Shown here in pieces: positions 1 to 8,664 of a stretch of 64,000 nucleotides of DNA (within the stretch, counting starts at the first letter, position 1; every line of letters begins with the position of its first letter). The position numbers were made by a program, and so were the translations under genes. The notes under the pieces were generated by a model. The model did not search any database and was not told where the DNA came from. It worked only from the letters and a program-made list of their open reading frames with translations. Source of the stretch: Sphingomonas soli NBRC 100801 (GTDB lineage: Bacteria; Pseudomonadota; Alphaproteobacteria; Sphingomonadales; Sphingomonadaceae); NCBI RefSeq assembly GCF_001591025.1, contig NZ_BCTZ01000013.1:124001-188000 (forward strand), in the 5' to 3' direction.

Positions 1-1495
1 GCCAGCGTATTGTCGCTCCGGTCACCGCAGCAGACATGTCGTTGTCGCAGCCCGGATCTCGCGTCAGGATGCCACGCTCGAGCATTTCGAGCGCCGCCCA
101 GAGCGTTGTCTCGTCTAACTCGCCGTCAATGGCGGGGCCGGCAAGGAGCATGTCGAGCGCATCAGCTCGGAGCCCCGAGGCTTCCATCGCGCCGGCGAGC
201 GCACGCAGATTTTGCTCACGCCGGTCCGGCCATCGCTCATGCGCCTCGATTAGCAAGGCCTCGGGGTCTACAAGAGGGACGCCAAGCTTTTCCGCAAGCC
301 AGCGCTGATAATCGGCTTCCTCCTCGAAATGGGCGTCGCCGGTTGCCGAGAGGGCGGCAGCTGCATCATCTCTACGGTTATTCGCGAGGTGGCGGTGGGC
401 CTCCCGCTCCGCAAGAAGCCTCGATCGCGGGAAACGGGCATTGAGCGCGGCCTCAAGCACCGCGGCGCTCTCGGCGTCCTCGAGATTGTCGGCGACACGC
501 AGTGCCTGCTGGAGCACCTCCACATGGGTTAGCGTGCCGAGAGCGCCGCGCAGCAGTTCGATCGCGAGCGCTTCATTTCCGACGGTCCGGGCAAGTTCGG
601 CAAAAGCGAGTCTGATGCCGGCGGGCGCCGCGCGGATTAACCCGTCCTCCCGCTCCAACAGCGCCAGCGCTTCCTGCGAATTTCCGGCAAAGCGGAAGGC
701 CGACATGCGTTCAAACAATTTTCGGTCGTCGGAGAGATCTTCCGTCGCATCGATCTCCGCGAGCGCCTCGCCAAGCGCTCCGGTTTCGGCAAGCTCGCGC
801 CATCGCTTCGTCAAGGCAAACATCTGGAGCGGGGTGAGCTGTCCCAACGGCGCGCTGGCGACCCCGCAGTGATCGACCTTCAGCAATGCCTCCTGGTTTG
901 ATTCACGCTCAGGCCAGAACTCACCCGCGTCGAGCGCGACGTAACTGCCGGTTTCGCGTGCGATCGGCACCAGCACATTCGCCAGCGAGACGAGTTGCGG
1001 CACCCAGACATCCTCGGGCGCCTCGACGAGCTCGGGTAACGGCAAGGGCGAGCGATACGCGGCGGCAAGAGGAATGATGAACGTGATTCCTTCCGCGCCT
1101 CTGCTGAGCAGCAGGTCGCGGAGGCTGTCGGCATCCTGCAGAGCGGCGTTGACGAATTCGATCCTGGGCGAAAGAGCCGCTGGCTCATCCGCGAGGGTTT
1201 CCGGGCGCAGCACCAATGACCCGCGACGATAACCGTCCCCCACCCGTTCCTGCTCGGCCTCTCCACTGCCCGGCGGCATCACCACGATGGTCCGCCTTAC
1301 CAGCGGGCCGTCCTCGGTCCCGATCGCTACGTGATAGGCGGCGTGCTCACCGGCTCGCTCGATCGAGCCATTGCCAATGACAAAGAAGTCGCCGCCGGGG
1401 CTGACCCCGTGCTGCATATAAAAGCTGAAGATGCCGCGCGGCCCCACGACATCTCCACCGGCCTCTCCGGTTTTGCCAGCCAGATCCTGCGCCAC
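1..1495 (-). CDS. Large hypothetical protein, 3' part cut by window edge
   Basis: An uninterrupted minus-strand frame reads from a GTG at 1495 to the left edge, at least 498 codons, with protein-like composition; the other frames here are arginine/serine-rich shadows. The N-terminal 100 residues are rich in beta-type sequence (FSFYMQHG, FFVIGNGS, YHVAIGTEDGPLVRRTIVVMPPG). The rest is alpha-helical and alanine/leucine/glutamate-rich, like TPR or other helical repeats (for example GNEALAIELLRGALGTLTHVEVLQQAL). The GTG start sits two bases after the stop of the upstream NlpC-like gene, so the two probably form one unit. No signal peptide is seen. I do not recognise the family. The start is inferred from the tight spacing; no strong ribosome site supports it. 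Confidence 0.75.
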   Translation of the reverse strand, partial: MAQDLAGKTGEAGGDVVGPRGIFSFYMQHGVSPGGDFFVIGNGSIERAGEHAAYHVAIGTEDGPLVRRTIVVMPPGSGEAEQERVGDGYRRGSLVLRPETLADEPAALSPRIEFVNAALQDADSLRDLLLSRGAEGITFIIPLAAAYRSPLPLPELVEAPEDVWVPQLVSLANVLVPIARETGSYVALDAGEFWPERESNQEALLKVDHCGVASAPLGQLTPLQMFALTKRWRELAETGALGEALAEIDATEDLSDDRKLFERMSAFRFAGNSQEALALLEREDGLIRAAPAGIRLAFAELARTVGNEALAIELLRGALGTLTHVEVLQQALRVADNLEDAESAAVLEAALNARFPRSRLLAEREAHRHLANNRRDDAAAALSATGDAHFEEEADYQRWLAEKLGVPLVDPEALLIEAHERWPDRREQNLRALAGAMEASGLRADALDMLLAGPAIDGELDETTLWAALEMLERGILTRDPGCDNDMSAAVTGATIRW

Positions 1496-1498
1496 GGC

Positions 1499-2161
1499 CT
1501 AGCGCACGAGTCCAAGATAGCGCGCGAATATCGGATCGCGCACCTTATCGGCGGGCAAGTTGGGATAGGCCTTCCGAATGCGGGTCAGCTCGATCGCGTG
1601 GCCGCGGAAGATCGTATCTGCGCGATCGAACGCTATCGCGTCGCCGGTCTTGTGAAACGGCGTGGATGCGCATTCGATGGTGTCGTAGCTCCCATCGACC
1701 CGGACGGCCGTTATAAGGGCAACGTGTCCGGGGGTGCCTTCGACACCAGGCGCGATCTGATAATTCGGATAGAGGACAATATCTCCTATTTCCGGGGCGT
1801 CGATGCGGGTGAAGAGTGCCTTGTCCGCCGTGGCGTCCTTGTAAATCTGATCGGTCCCGAGCTTGGTGCCGACCCCGATCTGCCTGGGCGTTCTTGGGAG
1901 ACCGACGCACCAACCGACGAAGCCGCTGCAGTCCGCATTATGACCCCGTGGCCAAGCCGCCAGCCGTTCCGACGGAGGCTCGGCGTAAAGGGCATATTTC
2001 GTGCCGCGCCGCTTGGCGGACTCAGCTCGCGCGAGAACTGTTTCAAGCGCGATCTTCGGCGCGCGCTGTGCGGCGGTTGCAGATCGTGAGCTTCCGGTGG
2101 CCATTAATGCCGAAGTTGCTGCGATTCCGCCAAGCACCGAACGACGATTTACCTGCGCCAT
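1499..2161 (-). CDS. Tat-exported NlpC/P60-type cell-wall hydrolase
   Basis: A 220-aa protein probably cleaving peptide bonds in peptidoglycan. The N-terminus has a twin-arginine signal (RRSVLGG followed by a hydrophobic stretch, about residues 6-30), implying folded export to the periplasm. The catalytic core is seen as ADCSGFVGW, with the nucleophile Cys near position 78, and GTPGHVALI carrying the histidine, as in NlpC/P60 and CHAP-like amidases. ATG 2161 is chosen because GGGGAGG lies six bases upstream; an ATG at 2176 is less well placed. It is followed two bases later by the large unknown gene, probably as one transcript. The fold is clear from the motifs; the substrate is not known. 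Confidence 0.8.
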   Translation of the reverse strand: MAQVNRRSVLGGIAATSALMATGSSRSATAAQRAPKIALETVLARAESAKRRGTKYALYAEPPSERLAAWPRGHNADCSGFVGWCVGLPRTPRQIGVGTKLGTDQIYKDATADKALFTRIDAPEIGDIVLYPNYQIAPGVEGTPGHVALITAVRVDGSYDTIECASTPFHKTGDAIAFDRADTIFRGHAIELTRIRKAYPNLPADKVRDPIFARYLGLVR

Positions 2162-2370
2162 CTCGCACCTCCCCATGTTTCCCTCGCATCATATCGCATC
2201 AGCGGCGCGATGATACCGGTACGTGCGACCAATTCGGAAGTAATACCCAGCCTGATTTCTCAAGATTACCACCCCATTTCTTGGAATGGCTTCAAAGCGT
2301 TGCGCGCAGGATGGTGCGCCAGCGCGATCGCCAGCCGGACATCGGTGCAACGGCACGCGCAGGAGCGGGC

Positions 2371-3267
2371 ATGATCGAGGTTCATTTGCTGCGCTACGCG
2401 CTCGCCGCCGCCGAAAGCGGCAGCTTCAGCCAAGCAGCTGACAGGTTCGGCATCAAGCAATCAACGCTCAGCAAGCGCATCCATTATCTGGAGGACCGGC
2501 TCGGTTTTGCGCTCTTCCGCCGCTCAAGCCGGGGCGTAGTGCCGACCGACCCCGGCATCGGTATCCTGCGCAAGGCGCGCCAGATCGTCGAGGACATCGA
2601 CGCGCTCGACCAGGATTGCTTCGCAATCGCGCGGGGCACCGCCGGCGTGTTGCGGTTCGGCTTCCACGGATCGCTCGGAAGCGGCGACCTCTCCGCCGTT
2701 GTCCGGGATTTCAGGGCGGCATTGCCGGGTGTGGAGTTGGCTGCGCGCGAGCGCAGCCGAACGCGGTTGCTGCGCGCGCTGGAACGCGACCAGCTCGACT
2801 TCGCGGTGGTGAGCGGTCAGGCGCAGCGCCCCGGCATCGTCTCGCTGTCCTTCTGGAGCGAGCCGGTGGTGATCGGTCTGGCCCGCAGCGACCCGCTATG
2901 CGCCCGCGATCCGCTTTACTGGACCGATCTGCGCGGCATGACCTTCGTGATCAGCAAGGTCGATCCCGGCCCCTTTCTCAACGATCTTGTCGCCTCCCGG
3001 CTGTCGGGGCCCGGCTTCGGTCCGAGCGTCCGGGTCCAGGACGTGCGCCGCGAGAATCTATTCACGTTCGCGGGTAACGGGTCGGTCGTCGTCACGACCG
3101 GGGTGGCGCGAGAAGATGAGGCGCTGGTGCTGCGTCCGGTGCATGACGCGTTCGGTGCCACCCATCTCGAACAGGCGATCCACTGGCGCCGCGACAATGA
3201 CAGCGCCGCCCTGCGCCGCTTCCTGGAGATGCTTGCGCACCGCTACGGACGTCCGCTGCCGTCCTGA
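2371..3267 (+). CDS. LysR-family transcriptional regulator
   Basis: A 298-aa regulator. Residues 1-60 form the LysR winged helix-turn-helix (LLRYALAAAESGSFSQAADR, then STLSKRIHYLEDRLG), followed by an effector-binding domain to the C-terminus. ATG 2371 has AGGAGCGGGC just upstream and gives the usual LysR N-terminus; the longer open frame upstream is not needed. It is divergent from the NlpC-like gene across about 200 bases, so it may control that gene and itself. LysR genes are also frequent beside sphingomonad trb clusters, but here the trb operon is 8 kb away. The co-inducer is unknown. Confidence 0.88.
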   Translation: MIEVHLLRYALAAAESGSFSQAADRFGIKQSTLSKRIHYLEDRLGFALFRRSSRGVVPTDPGIGILRKARQIVEDIDALDQDCFAIARGTAGVLRFGFHGSLGSGDLSAVVRDFRAALPGVELAARERSRTRLLRALERDQLDFAVVSGQAQRPGIVSLSFWSEPVVIGLARSDPLCARDPLYWTDLRGMTFVISKVDPGPFLNDLVASRLSGPGFGPSVRVQDVRRENLFTFAGNGSVVVTTGVAREDEALVLRPVHDAFGATHLEQAIHWRRDNDSAALRRFLEMLAHRYGRPLPS

Positions 3268-3288
3268 TTCCCCTTGCAGATATTCGAA

Positions 3289-3362
3289 GGGCCGCCGCGC
3301 GAGGGGGGAGCGCGGCGACCCTTCCCGCTGACCGGCTGTCCCAGGGGGCGCGGGACAGCCGG
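3289..3362. terminator. Paired hairpins between convergent genes
   Basis: Two consecutive stem-loops fill the gap between the LysR stop and the hfaD stop. The first pairs 3289-3300 with 3310-3321 (12 bp, one mismatch). The second pairs 3332-3342 with 3352-3362 (CCGGCTGTCCC with GGGACAGCCGG, 11 bp perfect, 9-base loop). Neither has a clear U-tract. Position between converging genes suggests a bidirectional terminator. Confidence 0.5.
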
Positions 3363-3368
3363 CGCGGA

Positions 3369-6300
3369 TCAGCGAAGGCTGGTGACGGTGTTGGTCGCCT
3401 GGTTGCCGATCGCGACTGCACTCACCTGATTGCCGGTGAGCGCGAAGCTGCTCCCCGTCATCGCGCCAAGCGGCATGGTCAGCCGATTGCCGGTCGCGAA
3501 CGCGATCACCGGACCGTAATTGGTCTGGCTGCTGACAACCGCCACACTGGGCGGCGAGCCGACGGACGACAGCGTCGCGGCGTTGGTCGCGGTGTTGCCA
3601 TAGGCGGCGGCGGAAACGCTGTTGCCGCCGACCACCAGCGAGGACCGGCTCATGCCTGCGAGCGGCCCGTTGAATGCCGCGCCGACCATGCTGTCCGAGG
3701 CCGCGGCGGTCACGCTGCCATAGTTGGTCTGGGCGTTGAGCAGCGGGGCGCCGGCCTCCGCCCAGAGGTCGTACCGGCCGGCCCCGGCCGACGCCGCCGC
3801 CATTGCCACGCCGCCGCGCACGACCAGTTGGTTGTCCGCGGCATTGCCGCGGGCGAGCGCGCTGGTGGCATTGTCGGCGATCGACACCAAGGACCCGTCG
3901 ATCATCGGCGTCCCGGGGAATGGCGAGACGCGATAACCGGCGTCCAACGACGCGCTCGCTGTGACATTGGCGGTGCTGAACTGCTGGTTGCCGAGCGCCG
4001 ACGCCGCGCCGCCGCCCACTGCAGCGAACTCGACGACATTGGTCGCCCGGTTGGCCGCCGCCTCCGCCGTGGTCGCATTGTCCGCGACCACGAAGCGCGA
4101 GCCGGCCAACCCGATGCCGCTGTCGGCATTCTCGATCGACGTGATGGCGTCGGCGGAAATGCCGCCGCCGGCAAATTGCAGATTGCCGAAAACATGGTCG
4201 CCCGAGACCGCGACACTGCTGCCGATCGCGACCTGTGCGTTGCGGCCGGTAAGCGCGCCGCCATAGACAGCATCGAGCGAAAGCCGATTGTCGGCCTCGT
4301 TGATGCCGACGTAGGCTTGGTTGATATTGGCTTTCACCGACACGCTCGAGCCGTCCAGCGATCCCGGCGTGACCAGCGCCTGATAGGCATGCGCCTTCCC
4401 GATCACCTGGCCATATTGCGCCGAGGACAAGGCGGAGCCGGGCGCCGGCAAGTCCGCCGCGCCGAGACTGACCGCATCGACCGACACCCGGTTGGCGACG
4501 GTGTTGCCGATGATCGTCGCGGCGACCTGATTGTCTTCGACGCCATAGTCCGAGCCATAGGCGCGGGAGTCTCCGAGCATCCCGAAACGGCCGGCGACAA
4601 TGCTGTCGAGGCCGACCGCATCTTCCAGCGCGCCCGACAAGCCGAGCGTCTGGCTGCTGGCCAGCGCATAGTCCGCCGCGGCGCCATAGCCATCGGGAAG
4701 CGGTCCCGAGACTGCTTCGTCATGCGCGCTGCCATTGGCGAGGCCGGTGCCCGTCACGTACACGCTGTTCGACGCCGAATTGCCGATCGCGGTCCCGGTC
4801 AGCGCGTTATCCCGGACCGACAGCTCGGAGCCGAGCACCGTCGCCGGAAGCGCCAGGACCGTACCGAGCGGTGCGAGGCCATTGCCCGCTTCCACCCGGA
4901 TCCCGCCACTGCCGCTCTGGATATTGTTGAGGTCCGCGCTGGTTCGCAGCGCGGGTGCGGCGAGTGTGAGACCGCTGGTCGCACCATTGCCCGTCGCCGC
5001 GACGCTGACCGCATTGCGGTCGGCGGCCAGTGCCGAGCGCAGGACAGGACCCGCCACGCCGAGCTTGAGCGCGCTGGTCGAGACCGCGGCGATACGGGCC
5101 TTGCCGAAGTCCTGGACATTCTGGACACTGAAGGCGGCGGTCACGCTCGAGCTGTTGTCGTATCCGCTCGATGCGGTACCGACAGGTCCTGATCCCGGCA
5201 GGCCGACGGTGTCGATGTCGGTCGCCTCGACGCTGAGCAGGTTGCGCTCCGCGAGATTGGCGATCGCGACGGCGCGTGCGGTATTGTCCGACAGCGAAGC
5301 CTGCGCCTCCGACATGGTCCCCAGAATGTTGGACCGCATGCCGCCGACGGTATCGGCCCTGATGTCGATATCTCCGGCGCGCTGCACGCTGGTGATGTTG
5401 GCGACCGCGCCGCCGCCCGAGACCGTGCCGATCCGCAGCGCCATCGCATTGTCCGACTGGCTGCCGTAGCTGCCGGCGACGAGGGCATCGCCGTCATGCC
5501 GCGCGCTGGACCGCGAGAGTTGGCCGAACACCACCAGGTGGAACGGGTCCGACCCGTCGTAATCGCCGGCTCGAACCGTGACGGACCCGTCCTGCTGCTG
5601 ATGGCTGAGCGTCGCGAAGGTCGCCGAGACGGCGGGGTTCCCATCGGACGGAACCAGCGACGCCGGTGCGCCACCATCCGCCCCCCATGCATTGGTGCCG
5701 GTGACGGAGAAGTCGCTTGAGAACGCGTTGCCATAGCCGAGTGCGCGGACGAGATTGTCCGTCATCGCGATCTCGCTGTCGAAGGTCGCCCCCACGCCGA
5801 TGCGCATCGCGGCCATGTTCGTGGCAGTGACGGCCGATCGCGGGTCGTTCGACTGGAAGCCGAGGATGCCGCCCGCAGCCGGTTCCTGCAGCCCCGCCAG
5901 GGACAGCGCCGCGGCCGCATCGTTGCCGAGCGCTTGGGCATCCAGACGGTTGTCGGCGACAGTGATGCGGTTGGCATGGCTGGTATCGGCGCTGATCGCG
6001 AGGACACCGCCGGTGCTCAGCGCGGTCGTGGTGGCGGCCATGCCGCGCTGGGTCGTGACAAGCAACGCGGCACCGTCGGCGACAATGCCGCCATTGCCCG
6101 ACATGAGTTCGGTGGTCCGGCGCCAGCCAGCTTCGGACACTTCGGTGGCAAGCTTGCTGTCCGAACGGTTGGCGCGCACCGAGGTGGTAACTGCGTTGGC
6201 ACGCAGCGCGATATCGGAGCTCTCGGCCGGGGGTGTGGCGGCTACGATCTCGAAGCCGCTGGTATCGGCAAGCGCGCGGCTATGGTCGGCACGCTGGTGG

Positions 6301-6434
6301 CTCTCGGCGACGCGCGTGCCGTTGACCTGATCAGTGGACTGCGCGGCGGCAGGCGAGACAGCAAGCATGGCGGCAAGCGCTGCGGTGGCGGCGCCGATCA
6401 TCAGCGCGGTGCGGGAATGAGCGATACGGGACAT
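3369..6434 (-). CDS. hfaD: HfaD-like holdfast anchor, long repetitive surface protein
   Basis: A 1021-aa exported protein with a signal peptide ending near AAAQ (about residue 32). The rest is about eleven degenerate repeats of the pattern S-x-hydrophobic-x-x-N, A-x-x-x-GN, then A-x-N-x-hydrophobic (for example SSLVVGGNSVSAAAYGN and SLVSIADNATSALARGN). Many are preceded by a QTNYG-V-A type segment. Strand-turn repeats rich in N, A, G and S resemble curlin or other amyloid/beta-solenoid adhesins. It lies 93 bases downstream of a CsgG/HfaB-family gene and an HfaA-like gene, the order of the Caulobacter hfaABD operon, whose HfaD anchors holdfast polysaccharide to the cell surface. I recall Caulobacter HfaD as less than half this length, so identity rests on context and composition rather than alignment. 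Confidence 0.72.
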   Translation of the reverse strand: MSRIAHSRTALMIGAATAALAAMLAVSPAAAQSTDQVNGTRVAESHQRADHSRALADTSGFEIVAATPPAESSDIALRANAVTTSVRANRSDSKLATEVSEAGWRRTTELMSGNGGIVADGAALLVTTQRGMAATTTALSTGGVLAISADTSHANRITVADNRLDAQALGNDAAAALSLAGLQEPAAGGILGFQSNDPRSAVTATNMAAMRIGVGATFDSEIAMTDNLVRALGYGNAFSSDFSVTGTNAWGADGGAPASLVPSDGNPAVSATFATLSHQQQDGSVTVRAGDYDGSDPFHLVVFGQLSRSSARHDGDALVAGSYGSQSDNAMALRIGTVSGGGAVANITSVQRAGDIDIRADTVGGMRSNILGTMSEAQASLSDNTARAVAIANLAERNLLSVEATDIDTVGLPGSGPVGTASSGYDNSSSVTAAFSVQNVQDFGKARIAAVSTSALKLGVAGPVLRSALAADRNAVSVAATGNGATSGLTLAAPALRTSADLNNIQSGSGGIRVEAGNGLAPLGTVLALPATVLGSELSVRDNALTGTAIGNSASNSVYVTGTGLANGSAHDEAVSGPLPDGYGAAADYALASSQTLGLSGALEDAVGLDSIVAGRFGMLGDSRAYGSDYGVEDNQVAATIIGNTVANRVSVDAVSLGAADLPAPGSALSSAQYGQVIGKAHAYQALVTPGSLDGSSVSVKANINQAYVGINEADNRLSLDAVYGGALTGRNAQVAIGSSVAVSGDHVFGNLQFAGGGISADAITSIENADSGIGLAGSRFVVADNATTAEAAANRATNVVEFAAVGGGAASALGNQQFSTANVTASASLDAGYRVSPFPGTPMIDGSLVSIADNATSALARGNAADNQLVVRGGVAMAAASAGAGRYDLWAEAGAPLLNAQTNYGSVTAAASDSMVGAAFNGPLAGMSRSSLVVGGNSVSAAAYGNTATNAATLSSVGSPPSVAVVSSQTNYGPVIAFATGNRLTMPLGAMTGSSFALTGNQVSAVAIGNQATNTVTSLR

Positions 6435-6527
6435 GGGGGTTACTCCAGTTGAAGGATGAAGGCAGGCAGTGGGTGAAGACTGAGCTGTCGGGTCGGCGCC
6501 TCCCTGAGACGTGAGGGATCGAGCCGC

Positions 6528-7850
6528 TCAGCCGCCGATGCGGCGGCGAGCGAGGTTCTGGGCGCCGGCTTCACCGCGATGCAGGGTCGTGTCGGACGAG
6601 GCCGGCCGCCAGCGCAGTGCAATCACGGCCTTGCCGACGCCGCGGGCGGCCAGGGCCGCGACCACCGCCGCGATCCGCTGGTCGGTGAGCGCGTCGCGCT
6701 TTGCCGGTTCGAGCACTTCCACGTCGCGCGCCGCGATCCGCAGCTCGACCGGCGCCGCGCGCGCCGCGCCGGCAACGCGGTCGAGCAAGGCCTGCGCCGA
6801 ACCGCCGAGATCGGAGGACCCCGGCTCGAACATCAGCGCCACCCCGTCGCCGGTCCCCGAGCCCGGCTGCGCCGCGGTGTTGAGCGCCTGCGCGGTCACG
6901 ACCGCGCCCTTCGAGACGGGGTCAGCGCGTTCAGCGAAGCCGATGGGCGGAAGCGAGATCGCAGGGTTCCAGGACTGCATCGCAATGCACCCTTGGGGAT
7001 CGACGCCAGCGACGGCGCCCACCAGCCGCATCGTCGCTTCCTCGAGCGTGGTACGGATGCCCAGCTGCAGCGGCTCCTGCCCCTTTGCGCCGAGGTTCAC
7101 GTCGAACAGCTCGGACCCGAAGAAGCGGAAGGTGTTGAAGCCGACCTCATAGCCGGTGAACTGCTTGGTGAGGCTTACCGTGCGGGCGACCAGCAGCGAG
7201 CGGGTATCGACGATCCTGAGATCGATCGCGACCGACTGGGTATAGGTGCGGACCTTGGGCCCGACCTGCCCGACCCGCACTTCTGCGCCGCCCGAGCGGA
7301 TATTGTAGTTGAGCTCGGTGATGCCGCCGACGATGTAATAGTCCGAGGCAGCGATGCTCCCGCCATAATAAGGCAGCCACGGAACGTTCGACGCGCCAGT
7401 AGCGCCGCTCACTTTATGGGCATTGCCGTCGCCGAGCTGACGGCGCTCGGTGTAACCAAGCTCACGCTCGCCGATGGTCGGGTCGAAGCGTTCGGCGAGC
7501 GTGACCGGCCCCGCCAGCTTGCCGAGCGCCGATGCGACCATCAGCGCGCCGCCCTGGGTGATGGCGGTGCCTTCGCTGACCGAATATTTGCCGGTGAAGT
7601 CGCGGACGTCGCCGACCGCAATCACCAGTCGGTCCCGCTGCGCTGCCGAGAGCTGCGCGCTGAAGCACGCAAGCGCGGGGTCCATAGGCGTGCGGTTGTC
7701 GCGGGCAGCGGCGCCGATCAGCACCGGCTCCTCGCCCGGCGCCAGGCGCTGCTGCTTCAGAGTCACGCATCCTGCCAAGGCAGGCAGCAGCAGAGCGGAC
7801 AGGAGCGAGCGGGTACGGGAGCGCGTACGGCTCGATAAAGGCGGCGCCAT
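6528..7850 (-). CDS. hfaB: HfaB-like CsgG-family outer-membrane export lipoprotein
   Basis: A 440-aa lipoprotein: the signal peptide ends in the lipobox LAG-C (Cys28). Residues about 55-320 match the CsgG/HfaB family (LVIAVGDVRDFTGKYS, then ASDYYIVGGITELNYNI, and VAIDLRIVDTRSLLVARTVS), which forms an oligomeric outer-membrane channel for amyloid-type surface proteins. Its likely clients are the HfaA- and HfaD-like proteins on either side. An extra tail, about residues 345-430, looks like a degenerate OmpA-like peptidoglycan-binding domain (FEPGSSDLGGSAQALLDRVA; LTDQRIAAVVAALAARGV). The start overlaps the hfaA stop as TGATG, pointing to translational coupling. Confidence 0.85.
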   Translation of the reverse strand: MAPPLSSRTRSRTRSLLSALLLPALAGCVTLKQQRLAPGEEPVLIGAAARDNRTPMDPALACFSAQLSAAQRDRLVIAVGDVRDFTGKYSVSEGTAITQGGALMVASALGKLAGPVTLAERFDPTIGERELGYTERRQLGDGNAHKVSGATGASNVPWLPYYGGSIAASDYYIVGGITELNYNIRSGGAEVRVGQVGPKVRTYTQSVAIDLRIVDTRSLLVARTVSLTKQFTGYEVGFNTFRFFGSELFDVNLGAKGQEPLQLGIRTTLEEATMRLVGAVAGVDPQGCIAMQSWNPAISLPPIGFAERADPVSKGAVVTAQALNTAAQPGSGTGDGVALMFEPGSSDLGGSAQALLDRVAGAARAAPVELRIAARDVEVLEPAKRDALTDQRIAAVVAALAARGVGKAVIALRWRPASSDTTLHRGEAGAQNLARRRIGG

Positions 7851-8398
7851 CAGTTGAGCGCTCCGAAGCCGCAGGCGGTGCTACCCTGGACGCTGGCACG
7901 CTGGTCGCCGCCATTGGTCTGCGAGGAGTTGAGCGCCTGCCAGGCCGGGCCGTCGGCACTGGCGCCGGTGGAGCCGATCGCAGTCGATGCGACGGGACCG
8001 CTATTGTCCTGATCGAGCGCGAGATTCGCCCGGCTCTCACCCGAGGCCGAGCCCGCATTTCCGGTCGCCGCCGAATTGGCGCCTGTCACGCTGGGCGAAT
8101 TGGCGATGGCGCTTTGCGCGCCGCTATTGCCGACCGCGCTTGCCGCGACAGAGCAATTATACTGGCGCGCGATGTTCGTGTTGTAGACCGGCGGCGCATA
8201 AATGCCGGCGCGGGCCCGTGCGATCAGTTCGGCCATCGCGGCCTGGGCAGCGAGGTCTTGCGGGGTCTCGAACTGCCAGGCGCGGTTCTCGCCAACCTCC
8301 TGCGCGAAGGCCGGACCGGCCGCAAGCGATGCGAGAACTGCCGCCGCCGCACTCAGGCGCAGCCCGCTGAACCCCGAAAATTCGAACCCCTTGATCAT
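7850..8398 (-). CDS. hfaA: HfaA-like holdfast anchor subunit (curlin-like)
   Basis: A 182-aa exported protein with a signal peptide ending at AFAQ (about residue 33). The mature part carries two cysteines (YNCSVAAS and STACGFG) and a region rich in S, A, G and N with curlin-like spacing (AVGNSGAQSAIANS, GANSAATGNAGSASG). This fits HfaA, the amyloid-like subunit that links holdfast to the cell envelope. ATG 8398 is chosen over an upstream in-frame start because AAAGGAGC lies about nine bases before it. First gene of the hfa unit; the promoter should lie in 8399-8664. Family identity is inferred from composition plus the adjacent HfaB-type channel. Confidence 0.72.
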   Translation of the reverse strand: MIKGFEFSGFSGLRLSAAAAVLASLAAGPAFAQEVGENRAWQFETPQDLAAQAAMAELIARARAGIYAPPVYNTNIARQYNCSVAASAVGNSGAQSAIANSPSVTGANSAATGNAGSASGESRANLALDQDNSGPVASTAIGSTGASADGPAWQALNSSQTNGGDQRASVQGSTACGFGALN

Positions 8399-8664
8399 GA
8401 CGATGCTCCTTTCGCCGGCGCGGAAGCGCGGCGTCGGGAGCAAGGAAGAGAAGCGCAAAGGGCTGGGCCGCAACAGCAATCGGCGGCCGTCGCAGCGTGG
8501 CGTAGAAGTAGAAAGCTATGGCGGTGGCGAGGGTCCGGGCAGTGCGCGCCTGGAATCCAAACGCCGCTTCGATTTGGCGGGACAGCAACCGCGAGTCGCG
8601 TCGGCTGGAACCGTCAGCGCCTGCGAAGCTTGCGAGACTTCGGACCGGGCGTCATCCTCACCTT

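Noticed and set aside
1331..2089. Long plus-strand frame opposite the NlpC-like gene
   Set aside because: It is the complement of a gene with Tat signal and catalytic motifs; no family features or ribosome site.
3828..5192. 454-codon plus-strand frame inside hfaD
   Set aside because: Arginine/aspartate-rich shadow of the repetitive hfaD coding strand.
6579..7838. 419-codon plus-strand frame opposite hfaB
   Set aside because: Compositional shadow; the minus strand carries a lipobox and CsgG domain.
8518..8664. N-terminal extension of the DUF4238 protein
   Set aside because: The family normally begins at the KHHYVPQF motif, and the extension is arginine-rich low-quality sequence.
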